Positions 27,463 to 37,320 are shown, counted from the first letter of the stretch. The stretch: DNA of 64,000 bases from Sphingomonas sp. 67-36 (GCA_001897375.1 MKSU01000003.1:95505-159504); one strand, 5' to 3'. Notes: a model not told the origin generated them from the sequence alone. Numbers and translations are program-made.

Positions 27463-29541
27463 ATGCAATCGAAGCTATTGTCTCTGGCAATGTCGGGCGT
27501 CGCTTTCTGGGCCATGCCAGCGCCGGCGCAGACAAATGCTTCCGGCACGGCCGCGAGCGATGACACCACCTTTGGGCTGGGGCAGATCGTGGTCACCGCG
27601 CCCAGGGTGGACGGAGTGGCGATCGGTGGGGATACGCTGTCGTCCAACGCGATCTTCGCCTTCGATCGCCAGCGGCTCGACGATGCGGTGAACCTCATCC
27701 CCGGTGTCAACGCCTCCAACACCGGTGGGTCGCGCAATGAGCGGCTGATCCTCGTGCGCGGGTTCAATCGTTTCCAGGTGCCGCTGCTGATCGACGGCAT
27801 CCGCGTGTTCCTCCCCGCCGACAACCGGCTCGATTACGGCCGCTTCCTGACCAGCGACATCGCCGAGGTGCAGGTGGCCAAGGGCTATGCCTCGGTGCTC
27901 GACGGGCCGGACGGGATGGGCGGCGCGATCAATCTGGTGACGCGCAAGCCCGCCAAGCCGTTCGAGGCGCAGGTGCAGGGCACGCTCAACCTCGGCCGCG
28001 CGGTCGAATATGGCGGCTATAATGTCGCCGGCCTGATCGGCACCCGGCAGGACAAATGGTATGCTCAGGCGAGCTACGCGCGCAACTATACCGATCATTG
28101 GGATCTCGCGGGCGGCTTCGTGCCGACCGCGAGCGAGGACGGCGGGCATCGCGGCCTGTCGCAATCGCGCGACTGGCGCGCGAACGTGAAGGCGGGCTTC
28201 ACGCCAAATGACACCGACGAATATTCGATCAACTACACGCGGCAGGAGGGCGAGAAGCTCGCCCCGCTCAGCACCACCGATCCGGTGAGCATCCAGCGCA
28301 ACTGGTCGTGGCCCTATTGGAACCTGTCGAGCGTCTATTTCCTCTCCACCACCGCGCTGGGCGAGCAGGCGGCGCTCAAGACCAAGATCTATTACAATCA
28401 GTTCGACAATTTGCTCAGCGCATGGGACGATGCGACGCTGACGACGCAGACCAAGCCGCGCGCGTTCAACAGCTTCTATCATGACGAGGCATGGGGCGGC
28501 TCGGCGCAGCTCGACGTGCGCCCGGTCACCGGCGACACGCTGAGCCTCGCCTTCTTCTATCGCCGCGACCGGCACGTCGAATATCAGCAGGGCTATCCCG
28601 GCGGCGCGTTCGAGCCGCCGCAGACCTCGATCGAGGACGGCTATAGCATCGCGGCGCAGAATGTCGCGGAACTGGCGCCCGCGCTGACGCTCAGCGCCGG
28701 CGTCAGCTATGACTGGAAGGACCTTCGCCGCGCGGAGGATTATGCCAATGGCGCCTATGTCTATTATCCGCTGGTCAACCATGCGGCGCTGAACGGCCAG
28801 GCGCGGCTGTCGTGGAAGCCCGATGAGCGCAGCGAATTATACGCCAGCGTCTCCGATCGCACGCGCTTCCCGACATTGTTCGAGCGGTTCAGCTCGCGCT
28901 TCGGCGGCGCGGTCTCCAATGCCGATCTGAAACCCGAGCGCGCGGTCAATTACGAGATCGGCGCCTCGCATCGCTTCGGCATCTGGCGGGCGGAGGGGGC
29001 GCTATTCTACTCGCATGTCACCGACGCGATCGTCTCCGAGCCGTTCATCTATACGAGCTGCACGCCGGGCGGGGTCTGCACCCCCAATGCTGTCACCAAG
29101 AGCTTCAACCTCGGCCACGGCAATTTCTACGGCGGCGAATTGTCGCTGACCGCCCAGATCCTCCCGAGCCTCGCGATCGGCGGCAATTATACCTACACCC
29201 ACCGCGACCTGCGCGATCCGGGCGTCCCGATCTTCCGCCCGACCGACGTGCCGACGCACAAGGCGTTCGTCTATGCCGACTGGTCGCCGCTGACGCCGCT
29301 GCATATCCGCCCGAGCGCCGATATCGCCTCGGACCGCTGGACGGTGAACACGGCGGGGACCGCCTATTTCCGCACGGGCCATTATGACGATGTCGGCCTG
29401 GCGGTGGATTACGATATCAGCGACCGGCTCACCGTGGGGCTGGGCGCGCGCAACCTGCTCGACCAGAACTACCAGCTGGCGGCCGGTTTTCCGGAGCCGG
29501 GGCGCAGCTTCTTCGCGCGGATATCGGCGCGCTACGGATGA
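27463..29541 (+). CDS. TonB-dependent outer-membrane receptor
   Basis: 692 residues from ATG 27463. Signal peptide 1-23 (APAQT), TonB-box-like QIVVTAPRV near 37-45, plug domain to about 165 (LILVRGFNRFQVPLLIDGIRV, VQVAKGYASVLDGPDGMGGAINLVTRKP), barrel ending ARISARYG. An open frame runs 1.7 kb upstream, but that part is antisense to the peroxidase operon and not coding. Compact size and the plug type fit siderophore or metal receptors more than glycan receptors. Divergent from the peroxidase/secreted-protein operon, with a ModE-like site between. Confidence 0.92.
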   Translation: MQSKLLSLAMSGVAFWAMPAPAQTNASGTAASDDTTFGLGQIVVTAPRVDGVAIGGDTLSSNAIFAFDRQRLDDAVNLIPGVNASNTGGSRNERLILVRGFNRFQVPLLIDGIRVFLPADNRLDYGRFLTSDIAEVQVAKGYASVLDGPDGMGGAINLVTRKPAKPFEAQVQGTLNLGRAVEYGGYNVAGLIGTRQDKWYAQASYARNYTDHWDLAGGFVPTASEDGGHRGLSQSRDWRANVKAGFTPNDTDEYSINYTRQEGEKLAPLSTTDPVSIQRNWSWPYWNLSSVYFLSTTALGEQAALKTKIYYNQFDNLLSAWDDATLTTQTKPRAFNSFYHDEAWGGSAQLDVRPVTGDTLSLAFFYRRDRHVEYQQGYPGGAFEPPQTSIEDGYSIAAQNVAELAPALTLSAGVSYDWKDLRRAEDYANGAYVYYPLVNHAALNGQARLSWKPDERSELYASVSDRTRFPTLFERFSSRFGGAVSNADLKPERAVNYEIGASHRFGIWRAEGALFYSHVTDAIVSEPFIYTSCTPGGVCTPNAVTKSFNLGHGNFYGGELSLTAQILPSLAIGGNYTYTHRDLRDPGVPIFRPTDVPTHKAFVYADWSPLTPLHIRPSADIASDRWTVNTAGTAYFRTGHYDDVGLAVDYDISDRLTVGLGARNLLDQNYQLAAGFPEPGRSFFARISARYG

Positions 29542-30154
29542 TAGCTGGATAATAATACAACGACTTGGCAATAATCGGCGAAAGCTTGAGATCGCGCCTG
29601 CGTCGCATCCACGCAGCCCCCGGCCGACGCATTGTGGGACGGGTAGCTATCGCGGACTTGAACTGGTGGGCATGCTGGGGCGAATGAGTTCGGTTGATGG
29701 CGGCGCCGACGGGGGTGAAGAAGCGGACCGGGCGCCGGGTCGGGCTTGGGCTGACCGCTTACCCGTGGCGCGCGCAATCGTTGGCGCACAGCGACTCACG
29801 GATTTCGGGTATGACGAGGATGATCTGCGCCGGCGCGTAGAAGCCCATCGACTGCACATTGAGCAGTGCGGCGCGGATGACGATGCTTCATTCACCATTA
29901 CGCGTAGGCGATCTTGGCGAAGCTGGCGGCATGGCTCTCGGGGAATCCGCAGCTTCCGAACATCTCGATCTGCTTGAAGACGCACTCAGCGAAATCCCTA
30001 GAATAACCTCCGCTGCTGGAGCCAATTACCGACGCGGTTTCATCGGAGTGCAGTCCAGCTTCGTCGCAGGATATTTGGTTATCAAGGCATTATCCGGCCC
30101 TGCTGCAGGCAACGTCCATGATAGCGAAGATCGCTGCTAAAAAGGTAAGAGAAG
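29542..30154. other. 613-bp stretch without a supported gene
   Basis: Only short, low-quality frames on both strands; none has a convincing start or recognisable domain. From about 29,880 onward the base composition becomes visibly richer in A+T than the flanking genes, continuing through the PEP-CTERM gene. May be degenerate remnants; nothing specific is recognised. Confidence 0.5.
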
Positions 30155-30871
30155 ATGGAAAAACTGTTCATTGTAGCGACTGCGTTGGTGTGCGCAATCG
30201 TAGGGCAAAATGCGATGGCAGCCACAATTGTCATAAAAAATGCAAGCTTCGAGGATCAAGCTCTGCCCGATGGTGGATTTATCAACGGCTTCGGGCCAAA
30301 GGACTGGTCTGGCGGACTGGCGTCGCCCACAGGCCCGCTAAACCCGTTGTCATCAACCTTCGCCAGCATCCCTGATGGCGAAAACATCATGTTCTCCGCC
30401 ACTGGTACGCTTGGCTCGGTGTATCAAGGAGTAAATTATCAGCAGATTTCGGAATCATTGGCAGCCAACACGCTCTATACGCTCCTCGTTGATGTGGGCC
30501 ACGCGCTCGACGCAGACATGGCAGATTTTGTTATCGAATTTACTGACGGCTTCGGCGAAGATTCAACGGTGTTCGCAAGCCAAACTCTGGCACGCGACAG
30601 TATCGCAGCAGGAAGTTTCAAGACCGTCTCATTGACATTTGATTCTGTACTCGAACGAAATAGCCCGTTTGGCATTAGATTTCGTACTTTTTACGATCCG
30701 GCCCAGGGCAATGATCAGCGCCTCACATTTTTCGATAATGTTCGCCTCGATGCATCTCCGATTTCCGCCGGGGCGGTGCCAGAACCCGCGACGTGGACGA
30801 TGATGATTGGCGGTTTCGGCCTGGTCGGTTCGGTTATGCGTCGGCGGAGGCAAGCTATCAAACTTGCTTGA
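30155..30871 (+). CDS. PEP-CTERM sorting domain protein
   Basis: 238 residues. Signal peptide 1-22 (AMA-A), a beta-sandwich body beginning with the NASFEDQALPDGG segment common to this family, and a C-terminal sorting tag: VPEPATWTMMIGGFGLVGSVMRRRR (tag at about 209-233). The tag directs exosortase/EpsH processing and anchoring or secretion of extracellular matrix proteins. AGGTAAGAGA precedes the ATG. The gene is clearly lower in GC than its neighbours, suggesting a different history. No exosortase gene is in the window. Confidence 0.88.
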   Translation: MEKLFIVATALVCAIVGQNAMAATIVIKNASFEDQALPDGGFINGFGPKDWSGGLASPTGPLNPLSSTFASIPDGENIMFSATGTLGSVYQGVNYQQISESLAANTLYTLLVDVGHALDADMADFVIEFTDGFGEDSTVFASQTLARDSIAAGSFKTVSLTFDSVLERNSPFGIRFRTFYDPAQGNDQRLTFFDNVRLDASPISAGAVPEPATWTMMIGGFGLVGSVMRRRRQAIKLA

Positions 30872-31040
30872 TGCAAGATGGAAGGCAGACCGCAAAGACT
30901 CTGTCATGGTCGACCACCGCGAGCGGCGGCGCACCGGGATGAGAGCGATCAAGCGGCACCTCGAAACCCAAGGTCAACATCAGCGTTTCCTGCAATGATC
31001 GGCCCTGCGAGGGGCTGGCAAGGGATTTCCTGGAGCAGGT

Positions 31041-31229
31041 ATGGCTAAACTGCACGATGAACCCTCAGCGGTAGAGGCTTTCGACGGACACGTCCTGGTC
31101 GATGGTCCCGGTGGGGTGGCAATCACCCTCACACCGGAGGCGGCCGCGAAAACCGGGGAACAGCTGCTCGAGCACGCAGCCGTGGCACAGGAGCGGCCCA
31201 CACCTGCCGACGACGAACCAAATGACTGA
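31041..31229 (+). CDS. Small acidic hypothetical protein, 62 aa
   Basis: ATG with GGAGCAGG upstream; sequence has a coherent hydrophilic composition with a short beta-like centre (GHVLVDGPGGVAITLTPEAA) and an acidic tail. No domain recognised. The phrase resembles small conserved proteins found beside stress genes in sphingomonads, but this is memory-level similarity only. Confidence 0.55.
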   Translation: MAKLHDEPSAVEAFDGHVLVDGPGGVAITLTPEAAAKTGEQLLEHAAVAQERPTPADDEPND

Positions 31230-31484
31230 CAACATCGGGGACGCGGAGGTGCGCGGGGAGGCTATGCGGTGAGATCACCGTCGCCGCAGGGTTCACCACA
31301 ACGCGTCCCCCGCTTCGCGCCGAGCTATGAATGCTGGATAATCCGCGGGGAGGGGCGGCTGCCGGCGTTCCCGCTCCGAAATCATTACGATCACGACCGG
31401 AAATCGGCCCGGTGGACCGACCTTTTATGCGCGAAGCGGCGCGCCAGGCTATTTTGCCCCGCGAGCCGCTTCACGCCGCCGTCA

Positions 31485-31895
31485 TCAGTGCCGCAGGCTG
31501 TCCGGCACGACGCCACCGTTCTCCGCCAGCTTGTCCATGACCGCCTTGTGCAGCGCGATGTTCTCCTCGGCGCTTCCCGCGTCACCTTCGTGGACGTTGA
31601 GCTCTTCCGCCAGTTCCTTCCGGGCGGACAGGCTCGCGTCGAGGTCGAGCAGCTTCAGGAGGTCGACGATCGACGTCTGGTAGTTGCCGCCGCCGCCCTT
31701 CATCGACGCCATCTCGGACAGGACCGCGCCGACGTCGACACCGGTCGAAGAGGGCGTGAGTGACGCCGGGGCGGCGGTCGGGGGTGTTGATGGTGTCGAC
31801 GGCGGCACTGCCGGAGCCGTGGCGTTGGGCTGCGCCGTTGATGCATCCGCGCCATGGTGAAAAATCTTGTTCATGATGCTGCCGAAGATACCCAT
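31485..31895 (-). CDS. DUF3597 domain protein
   Basis: 136 residues from ATG 31895. N-terminal MGIFGSIMNKIF, a Pro/Ala/Thr-rich linker (about 18-52), then the conserved helical DUF3597 core (VDVGAVLSEMASMKGGGGNYQTSIVDLLKLLDLDASLSARKELAEEL, about 53-100). The fold is a LysM-like or helical envelope-associated domain of unknown function. The open frame extends 750 nt upstream, but that part is antisense to the DUF4142 gene. It sits back-to-back with that gene, sharing a 126-bp divergent gap. Confidence 0.85.
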   Translation of the reverse strand: MGIFGSIMNKIFHHGADASTAQPNATAPAVPPSTPSTPPTAAPASLTPSSTGVDVGAVLSEMASMKGGGGNYQTSIVDLLKLLDLDASLSARKELAEELNVHEGDAGSAEENIALHKAVMDKLAENGGVVPDSLRH

Positions 31896-32021
31896 GACGA
31901 CGCTCCTGATGTTGGGGTTGGACAGGCCGGTAAACGGCGGAGGGGCGCGAAAGCTCCGGCTCGTGGAACGGGCACTGCCACCACGGGTTGTGCGACATGT
32001 GTGTTCAACGGGAGAGAAACG

Positions 32022-32582
32022 ATGAAGTTGGCAGCGATGACCATGACCGCCGCAGCGCTCGCGCTGACGGCATGCGGTCATAAGGAGACGACGACCACCA
32101 TGACGACCGACAACACGGTCGTGGCCACGAACGACATCGCCGCCGTGCCGACCCCCAGTGGTGGCCAGAGCTTCGCAAACACCGCCGCAGCGAGCGACGC
32201 GTTCGAAATCGCTACCTCGAAGCTGGCGTTGGACAAATCCGGTTCGGCCGCCGTGAAGAAGTTCGCGCAGAAGATGATCGACGCGCACACGGGTTCCACC
32301 GCCAGGCTGAAGGCGATCGCCGCCGGCGCCGTTCCCGCGATAACCCCCGACCCCACGCTGACCGCCGGCCAGCAGGCGACGGTGGATTCGCTCAAGAACC
32401 TGACCGGACCAGACTTCGACAAGGCCTATGCCGCCGCTCAGGTCGATGGCCATCAGAAGACGCTCGACGCTCTCAAGGCCTATGCCGCGACCGGCGACGT
32501 CCCGGCCTTCAAGGACTTCGCGACCAACCTCGTGCCGACCGTGACGGCGCACCTCAACATGGCGAAGTCGCTGAAACCCTGA
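32022..32582 (+). CDS. DUF4142 lipoprotein
   Basis: 186 residues. Lipoprotein signal with lipobox LTAC at about 15-18, Thr-rich linker, then the ferritin-like four-helix DUF4142 domain (about 48-185, AASDAFEIATSKLALDKSGSAAVKKFAQKMIDAHTGS and AQVDGHQKTLDALKAYAATG). DUF4142 proteins are induced by stress in many proteobacteria; the activity is unknown. GGAGAGAA precedes the ATG. A long GC-rich hairpin follows the stop. Confidence 0.88.
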   Translation: MKLAAMTMTAAALALTACGHKETTTTMTTDNTVVATNDIAAVPTPSGGQSFANTAAASDAFEIATSKLALDKSGSAAVKKFAQKMIDAHTGSTARLKAIAAGAVPAITPDPTLTAGQQATVDSLKNLTGPDFDKAYAAAQVDGHQKTLDALKAYAATGDVPAFKDFATNLVPTVTAHLNMAKSLKP

Positions 32583-32588
32583 CGGGCC

Positions 32589-32625
32589 GCGCGGTGCCGG
32601 GAAAAGCTCCGTCCCGGCGCCGCGC
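32589..32625 (+). terminator. Hairpin terminator after DUF4142 gene
   Basis: 14-bp stem with one G-T wobble (GCGCGGTGCCGGGA / TCCCGGCGCCGCGC) and a 9-nt loop, starting 7 nt after the stop. No T tract. Confidence 0.6.
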
Positions 32626-32774
32626 AGCCACTTCGGGGTCCGGCGCAAATTGCTGACGGCGGGGACCTGCTCGATCCGAGCGGACTACCGCAGCGGCGTA
32701 TACCTGCACATGAACTTCGGATCGATCGACGCCAGCAGCGTTCACGATCGGAACAGGCTTGGGTGGAGGACGAT

Positions 32775-34874
32775 TCAGCCGGACGATAGAATCTCGCGAA
32801 CGCGTGCCGCGAGCGTGTCGACCGGGAATGGCTTGGTGATGACCGCCATTCCCGGTTCGAGCTGGCCGTTCCCAACCGCGGCATTCTCGGCGAAGCCCGT
32901 GATGAAGAGCACCTTCAGATCGGGTCGTGATACGCGCGCCGCGTCAGCCATCTGCCGCCCGTTCATGCCGCCGGGGAGACCGACGTCGCTGACCAGAAGA
33001 TCGATCCGCACATCGGACTCGAGTATCTTGAGGCCGGAGACGCTATCGCCCGCCTCGATCGCGCTGTAGCCGAGATCGTGCAGGACATCGGCAACCAGCA
33101 TGCGGACGGTCGGTTCGTCATCGACCACCAGCACCGTTTCACCCTGTTCGGATCGCGAGGGCACCCGCACCGCGATCGTTGTTTCCTCGATATCGTCGTC
33201 GCGATGGTGTCGAGGCAGATAGATGCACACCGTCGTCCCCTCGCCGACTTCCGAATAGATGCGAACCTGTCCGCCCGACTGTTTCGCGAAACCGTAGATC
33301 ATCGACAGGCCGAGCCCCGTGCCTTCGCCGAGGGGCTTGGTGGTGAAGAACGGCTCGAATACCTTGTCGCGGATTTCCGGCGCGATGCCGACGCCGGTAT
33401 CCGTCACGCAAAGCGAAAGATATTGCCCCTCGGGCAGGTCGTGGGTGACGGAGCCGTGACGGTCGATCCATTTGTTGGCCGTCTCGATCGTGATTCTTCC
33501 GCCATCCGGCATCGCATCGCGGGCATTGATGCAGAGGTTCAGGATCGCGTTCTCCAACTGCGAAGGATCGACCAGCGCCGGCCAGAGCCCCGCCGCGCCC
33601 ACGACTTCGAGCTGGATCGAAGGCCCCACGGTGCGGCGGATCAATTCTTCCAGACCGGCGACGAGCTGGTTCACGGCGGTCGGCTTGGGGTCGAGCGTCT
33701 GCCGCCGTGCGAAGGCCAGCAGGCGATGCGTCAGGGCAGCGGCGCGCCTGGTCGCGCCCTGCGCGGCCGCCAGATACCGCTCGACATCATGTGTTCGCCC
33801 CTGCGCCTGCCGGATGCCGATCAGCTCAAGGCTTCCCGAGATGCCCGCCAGCAGGTTGTTGAAATCATGCGCAAGACCGCCGGTAAGCTGACCGACCGCC
33901 TCCATTTTCTGCGATTGACGTAGCGCTTCCTCGGCCTTGAGCAGTTCGGAGGTGCGCGCAGACACACGCTCCTCGAGCTCATCGTTCAAGGCCCTGAGCT
34001 GGGCCAGTGCGCGGTCGCGCTCCTCCTCGACCGCGCGCCGCGCCTCGACATCGAGAAGAACGCCTGGAAAGCTGCGCGGCGTCCCGTCGGAATCGTGATC
34101 GACGCGACCGTTCGCCTCGATCCAATAGTAACGCCCGTCGCCTCGCTTGACCCGATATTGATGCGCATAGGCGCCGCCGCGCGCGATGGCCTGGTCCATC
34201 GCCGCCGCAAGGCCCTCCTGATCGTCGGGATGGACCGTCGCCACAACCTGCGCGCGGCTCAGGTCGCTCAGGCCGAGCGCGGAATCGATGCCGAAGCTGC
34301 GCGCGAAGCCTTCGTCGATCGTGAAGCGATCCGTCCGCAAGTCCCATAGCCATGTTCCGATGATCGCGCCGGCCGCCAGCGCAAGCTGCACGCGTTCGAT
34401 ATTCTCGCGCGCGAGCGCCTCGCTGTTGCGAAGCGCATCCTCCGCCTTCTTGCGCGCGTCGATATCCCGGAACAGCACCGAGACCTGGCGTCGTTCGGGT
34501 GGCTCGATCCGCGACGCCGAGACCTCGATATGGCGTCCGGCGGCCGCGAAATAACTCTCGAACCGTACCGACTCCCCGGTATTCAGCACCTTGCCGTAGA
34601 ATTCGACCCAGCGGTCCGCTGCCTCGGGCGGTTCGAGATCGCGCACCGTCCTTCCGACGATGTCGGGGATGCCCGACTGGCGTTCATAGCCGGCGTTCGC
34701 CTCGACATGGACATAGTCGCTCAAGGCGCCGTGCGGACCGTCGAAAAACTCGATGATGCAGAAGCCGTCATCGATAGCTTCGAACAGGGCGCGATAGCGT
34801 TCTTCGGAGCGGACAGGATTCTCTGGCGTTTTCCGCTCCTGGGTTGGCGCTGTCGATTCTTTCGAGTCGGTCAT
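32775..34874 (-). CDS. PAS-domain hybrid sensor histidine kinase
   Basis: 699 residues, cytosolic (no membrane helix seen). PAS domain about 25-140 ([21 protein letters not shown]), a second PAS about 155-280 ([10 protein letters not shown]...[14 protein letters not shown]), coiled coil, HisKA with phosphorylated H336 ([13 protein letters not shown]), HATPase with [12 protein letters not shown] near 495, and a receiver domain from about 580 with phospho-acceptor D630 ([10 protein letters not shown]). Belongs to the large family of hybrid kinases with HDFNNLL boxes. No separate response regulator is next to it, and its signal is unknown. Confidence 0.9.
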   Translation of the reverse strand: MTDSKESTAPTQERKTPENPVRSEERYRALFEAIDDGFCIIEFFDGPHGALSDYVHVEANAGYERQSGIPDIVGRTVRDLEPPEAADRWVEFYGKVLNTGESVRFESYFAAAGRHIEVSASRIEPPERRQVSVLFRDIDARKKAEDALRNSEALARENIERVQLALAAGAIIGTWLWDLRTDRFTIDEGFARSFGIDSALGLSDLSRAQVVATVHPDDQEGLAAAMDQAIARGGAYAHQYRVKRGDGRYYWIEANGRVDHDSDGTPRSFPGVLLDVEARRAVEEERDRALAQLRALNDELEERVSARTSELLKAEEALRQSQKMEAVGQLTGGLAHDFNNLLAGISGSLELIGIRQAQGRTHDVERYLAAAQGATRRAAALTHRLLAFARRQTLDPKPTAVNQLVAGLEELIRRTVGPSIQLEVVGAAGLWPALVDPSQLENAILNLCINARDAMPDGGRITIETANKWIDRHGSVTHDLPEGQYLSLCVTDTGVGIAPEIRDKVFEPFFTTKPLGEGTGLGLSMIYGFAKQSGGQVRIYSEVGEGTTVCIYLPRHHRDDDIEETTIAVRVPSRSEQGETVLVVDDEPTVRMLVADVLHDLGYSAIEAGDSVSGLKILESDVRIDLLVSDVGLPGGMNGRQMADAARVSRPDLKVLFITGFAENAAVGNGQLEPGMAVITKPFPVDTLAARVREILSSG

Positions 34875-34984
34875 GTCAAAACCTGACCCTATCGCGATAC
34901 CCGGCGAGGTGCCATCTGAACGCTGCTACGTCTCGCCGGCCGGTCGGCGCCGCGGGCAGCCCCGATCGCATTCGTAATGGAGGA

Positions 34985-35009
34985 GGCGGGGCGATTCCGT
35001 TGCCCCGCC
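34985..35009 (-). terminator. Hairpin after the stress-protein gene
   Basis: 8-bp GC stem (GGCGGGGC / GCCCCGCC) with a 9-nt loop, 5 nt beyond the minus-strand gene's stop codon. No T tract. Confidence 0.5.
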
Positions 35010-35014
35010 CGGGA

Positions 35015-35629
35015 TCAAAATCGGTCGGTAACCGTGCCGTATGTCGCGCGCTCGCGTTCGATCTCTTCCGAACTATAGGCCGGAGCGGACGCATCGAAGC
35101 GGGTCCACCCCGAATTTCGATAAGCGGTCACGCGTGTCTCCCTGTCGACAGCCTTGTGTCGCCGGAGAATGGCCTCTGCTTCGGCGATCCTGTCCTCCGG
35201 CGCCTTGGCGCTCACGAGCGTGCCGCCTCTCCGGATGCCCTCGGCATAGAAGTTCGCATCCTCGTCGCTATGGCCGGCGTTTTTGAGCGCGTCGACGATG
35301 CCGCCGGTCGCCGCGCCGGCGGCCGCCCCGACTCCCGCGCCTACCGCGGTGGCGGCGAGCCACCCGGCCGCCACGACGGGGCCGAGACCGGGAATGGCGA
35401 GCAGGCCGAGGCCGGCAAGCAGCCCGCCGGCTCCTCCGATCGCCGCGCCGGCCGCGGTGCCGCTGCCGAGGCCGGTATGATCGGACCTTGCTTCCGCATG
35501 GTGTTGCCCATGTGCGTTGCTCGCGACGATGCTGATCTCATCGCGGCCGATGCCGATGGCTTCGAGATCCTTCACAGCGGCGGAAGCTTCCGAATAATGA
35601 TCGAACAAGGCGCTGACCGTCTTGGACAT
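35015..35629 (-). CDS. General-stress 17M-like / glycine-zipper protein
   Basis: 204 residues. N-terminal YflT/GSP17M-like fold (VSALFDHYSEASAAVKDLEAIGIGRDEISIVASN), then a Gly/Ala-rich glycine-zipper membrane segment (about 55-110, GSGTAAGAAIGGAGGLLAGLG), then a hydrophilic C-terminus. Such proteins are common in general-stress regulons of alphaproteobacteria (EcfG type). AGGAGAG lies 4 nt before the ATG. Confidence 0.82.
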   Translation of the reverse strand: MSKTVSALFDHYSEASAAVKDLEAIGIGRDEISIVASNAHGQHHAEARSDHTGLGSGTAAGAAIGGAGGLLAGLGLLAIPGLGPVVAAGWLAATAVGAGVGAAAGAATGGIVDALKNAGHSDEDANFYAEGIRRGGTLVSAKAPEDRIAEAEAILRRHKAVDRETRVTAYRNSGWTRFDASAPAYSSEEIERERATYGTVTDRF

Positions 35630-35656
35630 GATACTCTCCTGAATTATCTGACAGGT

Positions 35657-35950
35657 TTAACGGAGGATTACATTGCCTTTGTAGTCAAGGCCGAGCTTTA
35701 CGGTCTTGCCGTCTTTCATAGCTGTTCCTTGCCAGATTCCGTTGCTGTTCTTCGTAAGTTTACTCACGTCGGCGTAACCGGCTTTTTCGATGCGGCCGCG
35801 CGCTTGTGCTTCGGTAAAGGAGTTGTGCCCTTTGGCCGCGACACGGGTTGCAACGGGTTTGGTGGATTTGACAGCCGGATTGTGGGAATTGGCATAAGCC
35901 GCATTCGCAAGAAGGGCAGCCGCAATGGCGCCCAGAATCGGGAGTTTCAT
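35657..35950 (-). CDS. PepSY-like small secreted protein
   Basis: 97 residues from ATG 35950 with AGGAGCAGGA upstream. Signal peptide 1-20 (AAYA-N), then a PepSY-type fold (FTEAQARGRIEKAGYADVSKLTKNSNGIWQGTAMKDGKTVKLGLDYKGNV). Likely a periplasmic protein of unknown partner. It lies immediately upstream of the GSP17M-like gene on the same strand (27-nt gap) and may be co-expressed with it. More A+T-rich than its neighbours. Confidence 0.8.
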   Translation of the reverse strand: MKLPILGAIAAALLANAAYANSHNPAVKSTKPVATRVAAKGHNSFTEAQARGRIEKAGYADVSKLTKNSNGIWQGTAMKDGKTVKLGLDYKGNVILR

Positions 35951-36069
35951 TTGTCCTGCTCCTTTGCAAGCGATAATGATAACTGCTGTTGTTGAAAGCC
36001 TCGCTTTGCGCGGAGTATAACTTGAATGCGACGCGTCGGTTCCTTTGGTGTAATCTTTGGTAAGACCCG

Positions 36070-37320
36070 CTATCCCGGAAACACGATCATCGCGATGGCA
36101 GCCGCAGCCATCACGGCGGTTGCGAGCCAGCCGAAGAATTTCAGCGAAGGTGACGCCACGAACTCGCCCATGATGCTGCTCCTGGATACGACAAGCATCA
36201 GGCCGATGAGGACCGGCACCGCCGCCACGCCGTTGATGACCGCGCTCCAGAAGAGCGCCTTCATCGGATTGATCGGTGACCAGTCGATGGCGAGGCCGAA
36301 AGCCATGCCCAGCGCGATAACGAGATAGAATGCCTTGGCGCGCCACGGCTGGTGTTCGAGGCTGGCGGTCCAGCCGCCGAGTTCGCAGATGGCGTAGGCT
36401 GACGAACCGGCCAGAACGGGGACGGCCAGCAAGCCGGTGCCGATGATGCCGAGGCTGAAGATTGCGAAGGCGAGGTTGCCGGCCACTGGCTTCAATGCCT
36501 GCGCAGCGTCGGCCGCGCTCTGGATGTCGGTCTTGCCGGCGGCGTGCAGCGTCGTGGCGGTGCCCAGAATGATTGCGAGTGCGACGATATTGGACACCGC
36601 CATGCCGGCGAATGTGTCCCAGCGGATTCGGCTGAAGGCATCTGGCGCCTGTGCGCGCTTGTGGTTGAGGGGCTGCCGCTCGTCGACCTGATCAATATCC
36701 TCCACTTCCTGCGCGGCCTGCCAGAAGAAGAGATAAGGACTGATCGTCGTTCCGAAGACCGCGACGATGGTGGTCACGGCGCCAGCCCCGGCGATCCTCG
36801 GCACCACCAGTCCTCGCAGGGCGGCCGGCCAGTCGACCTTCACGATGAACAACAGGGCGATGTACGCGAAAAGAACCAGCGTCAGCCATTTGAGGAAGTT
36901 CACATAGCGATGATACGGAACGAACAACTGCAGAAGCAGCGACACAATAGCGAAGAGCACGGTGAACAGATGGGGTGCACCGCCAGCGACCAGCGCGGAA
37001 GCTTCACCCATCGCGGCGAGATCGGCGCCGATGTTGATCGTATTCGCGACGAATAAGAGCGCAATCAGACCGAGCACCAGCCATCGCGGCATGACTTTGT
37101 CGAGGCTGTCGCCGAGGCCCTTGCCGGTCACGCGCCCGACCTGCGCGCTGGCGAGTTGCACCGCCACCATCAACGGGTAGCAGAGCGTCATCGTCCACAT
37201 CAGCATGGGGCCGAATTGCGCGCCGGTTTGTGAATAGGTGGCGATGCCGCTGGGATCGTCGTCGGCGGCGCCTGTCACCAGACCCGGTCCAAGACGCTTG
37301 AGCTTGTAGGTTATCGCCAT
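36070..37320 (-). CDS. Nramp-family divalent metal transporter
   Basis: 416 residues from ATG 37320 (GGAGG 6 nt upstream). About 11 hydrophobic segments. The helix-1 metal site reads DDPSG rather than the canonical DPGN of MntH, and the helix-6 region (FGTTISPYLFFWQA) lacks the MPH motif. These changes place it in the Nramp-related group whose substrates differ (some move Mg2+ or Al3+ rather than Mn2+/Fe2+). Divergent from the porin gene, 158 bp away. Confidence 0.85.
   Translation of the reverse strand: MAITYKLKRLGPGLVTGAADDDPSGIATYSQTGAQFGPMLMWTMTLCYPLMVAVQLASAQVGRVTGKGLGDSLDKVMPRWLVLGLIALLFVANTINIGADLAAMGEASALVAGGAPHLFTVLFAIVSLLLQLFVPYHRYVNFLKWLTLVLFAYIALLFIVKVDWPAALRGLVVPRIAGAGAVTTIVAVFGTTISPYLFFWQAAQEVEDIDQVDERQPLNHKRAQAPDAFSRIRWDTFAGMAVSNIVALAIILGTATTLHAAGKTDIQSAADAAQALKPVAGNLAFAIFSLGIIGTGLLAVPVLAGSSAYAICELGGWTASLEHQPWRAKAFYLVIALGMAFGLAIDWSPINPMKALFWSAVINGVAAVPVLIGLMLVVSRSSIMGEFVASPSLKFFGWLATAVMAAAAIAMIVFPG

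Noticed and set aside
29859-30140. 93-codon plus-strand frame before the PEP-CTERM gene
   Set aside because: No Shine-Dalgarno, no domain and mixed composition; cannot be supported as a gene.
31269-31763. Plus-strand frame of 164 codons opposite the DUF3597 gene
   Set aside because: No ribosome site or recognisable sequence; antisense to a gene with a clear domain.
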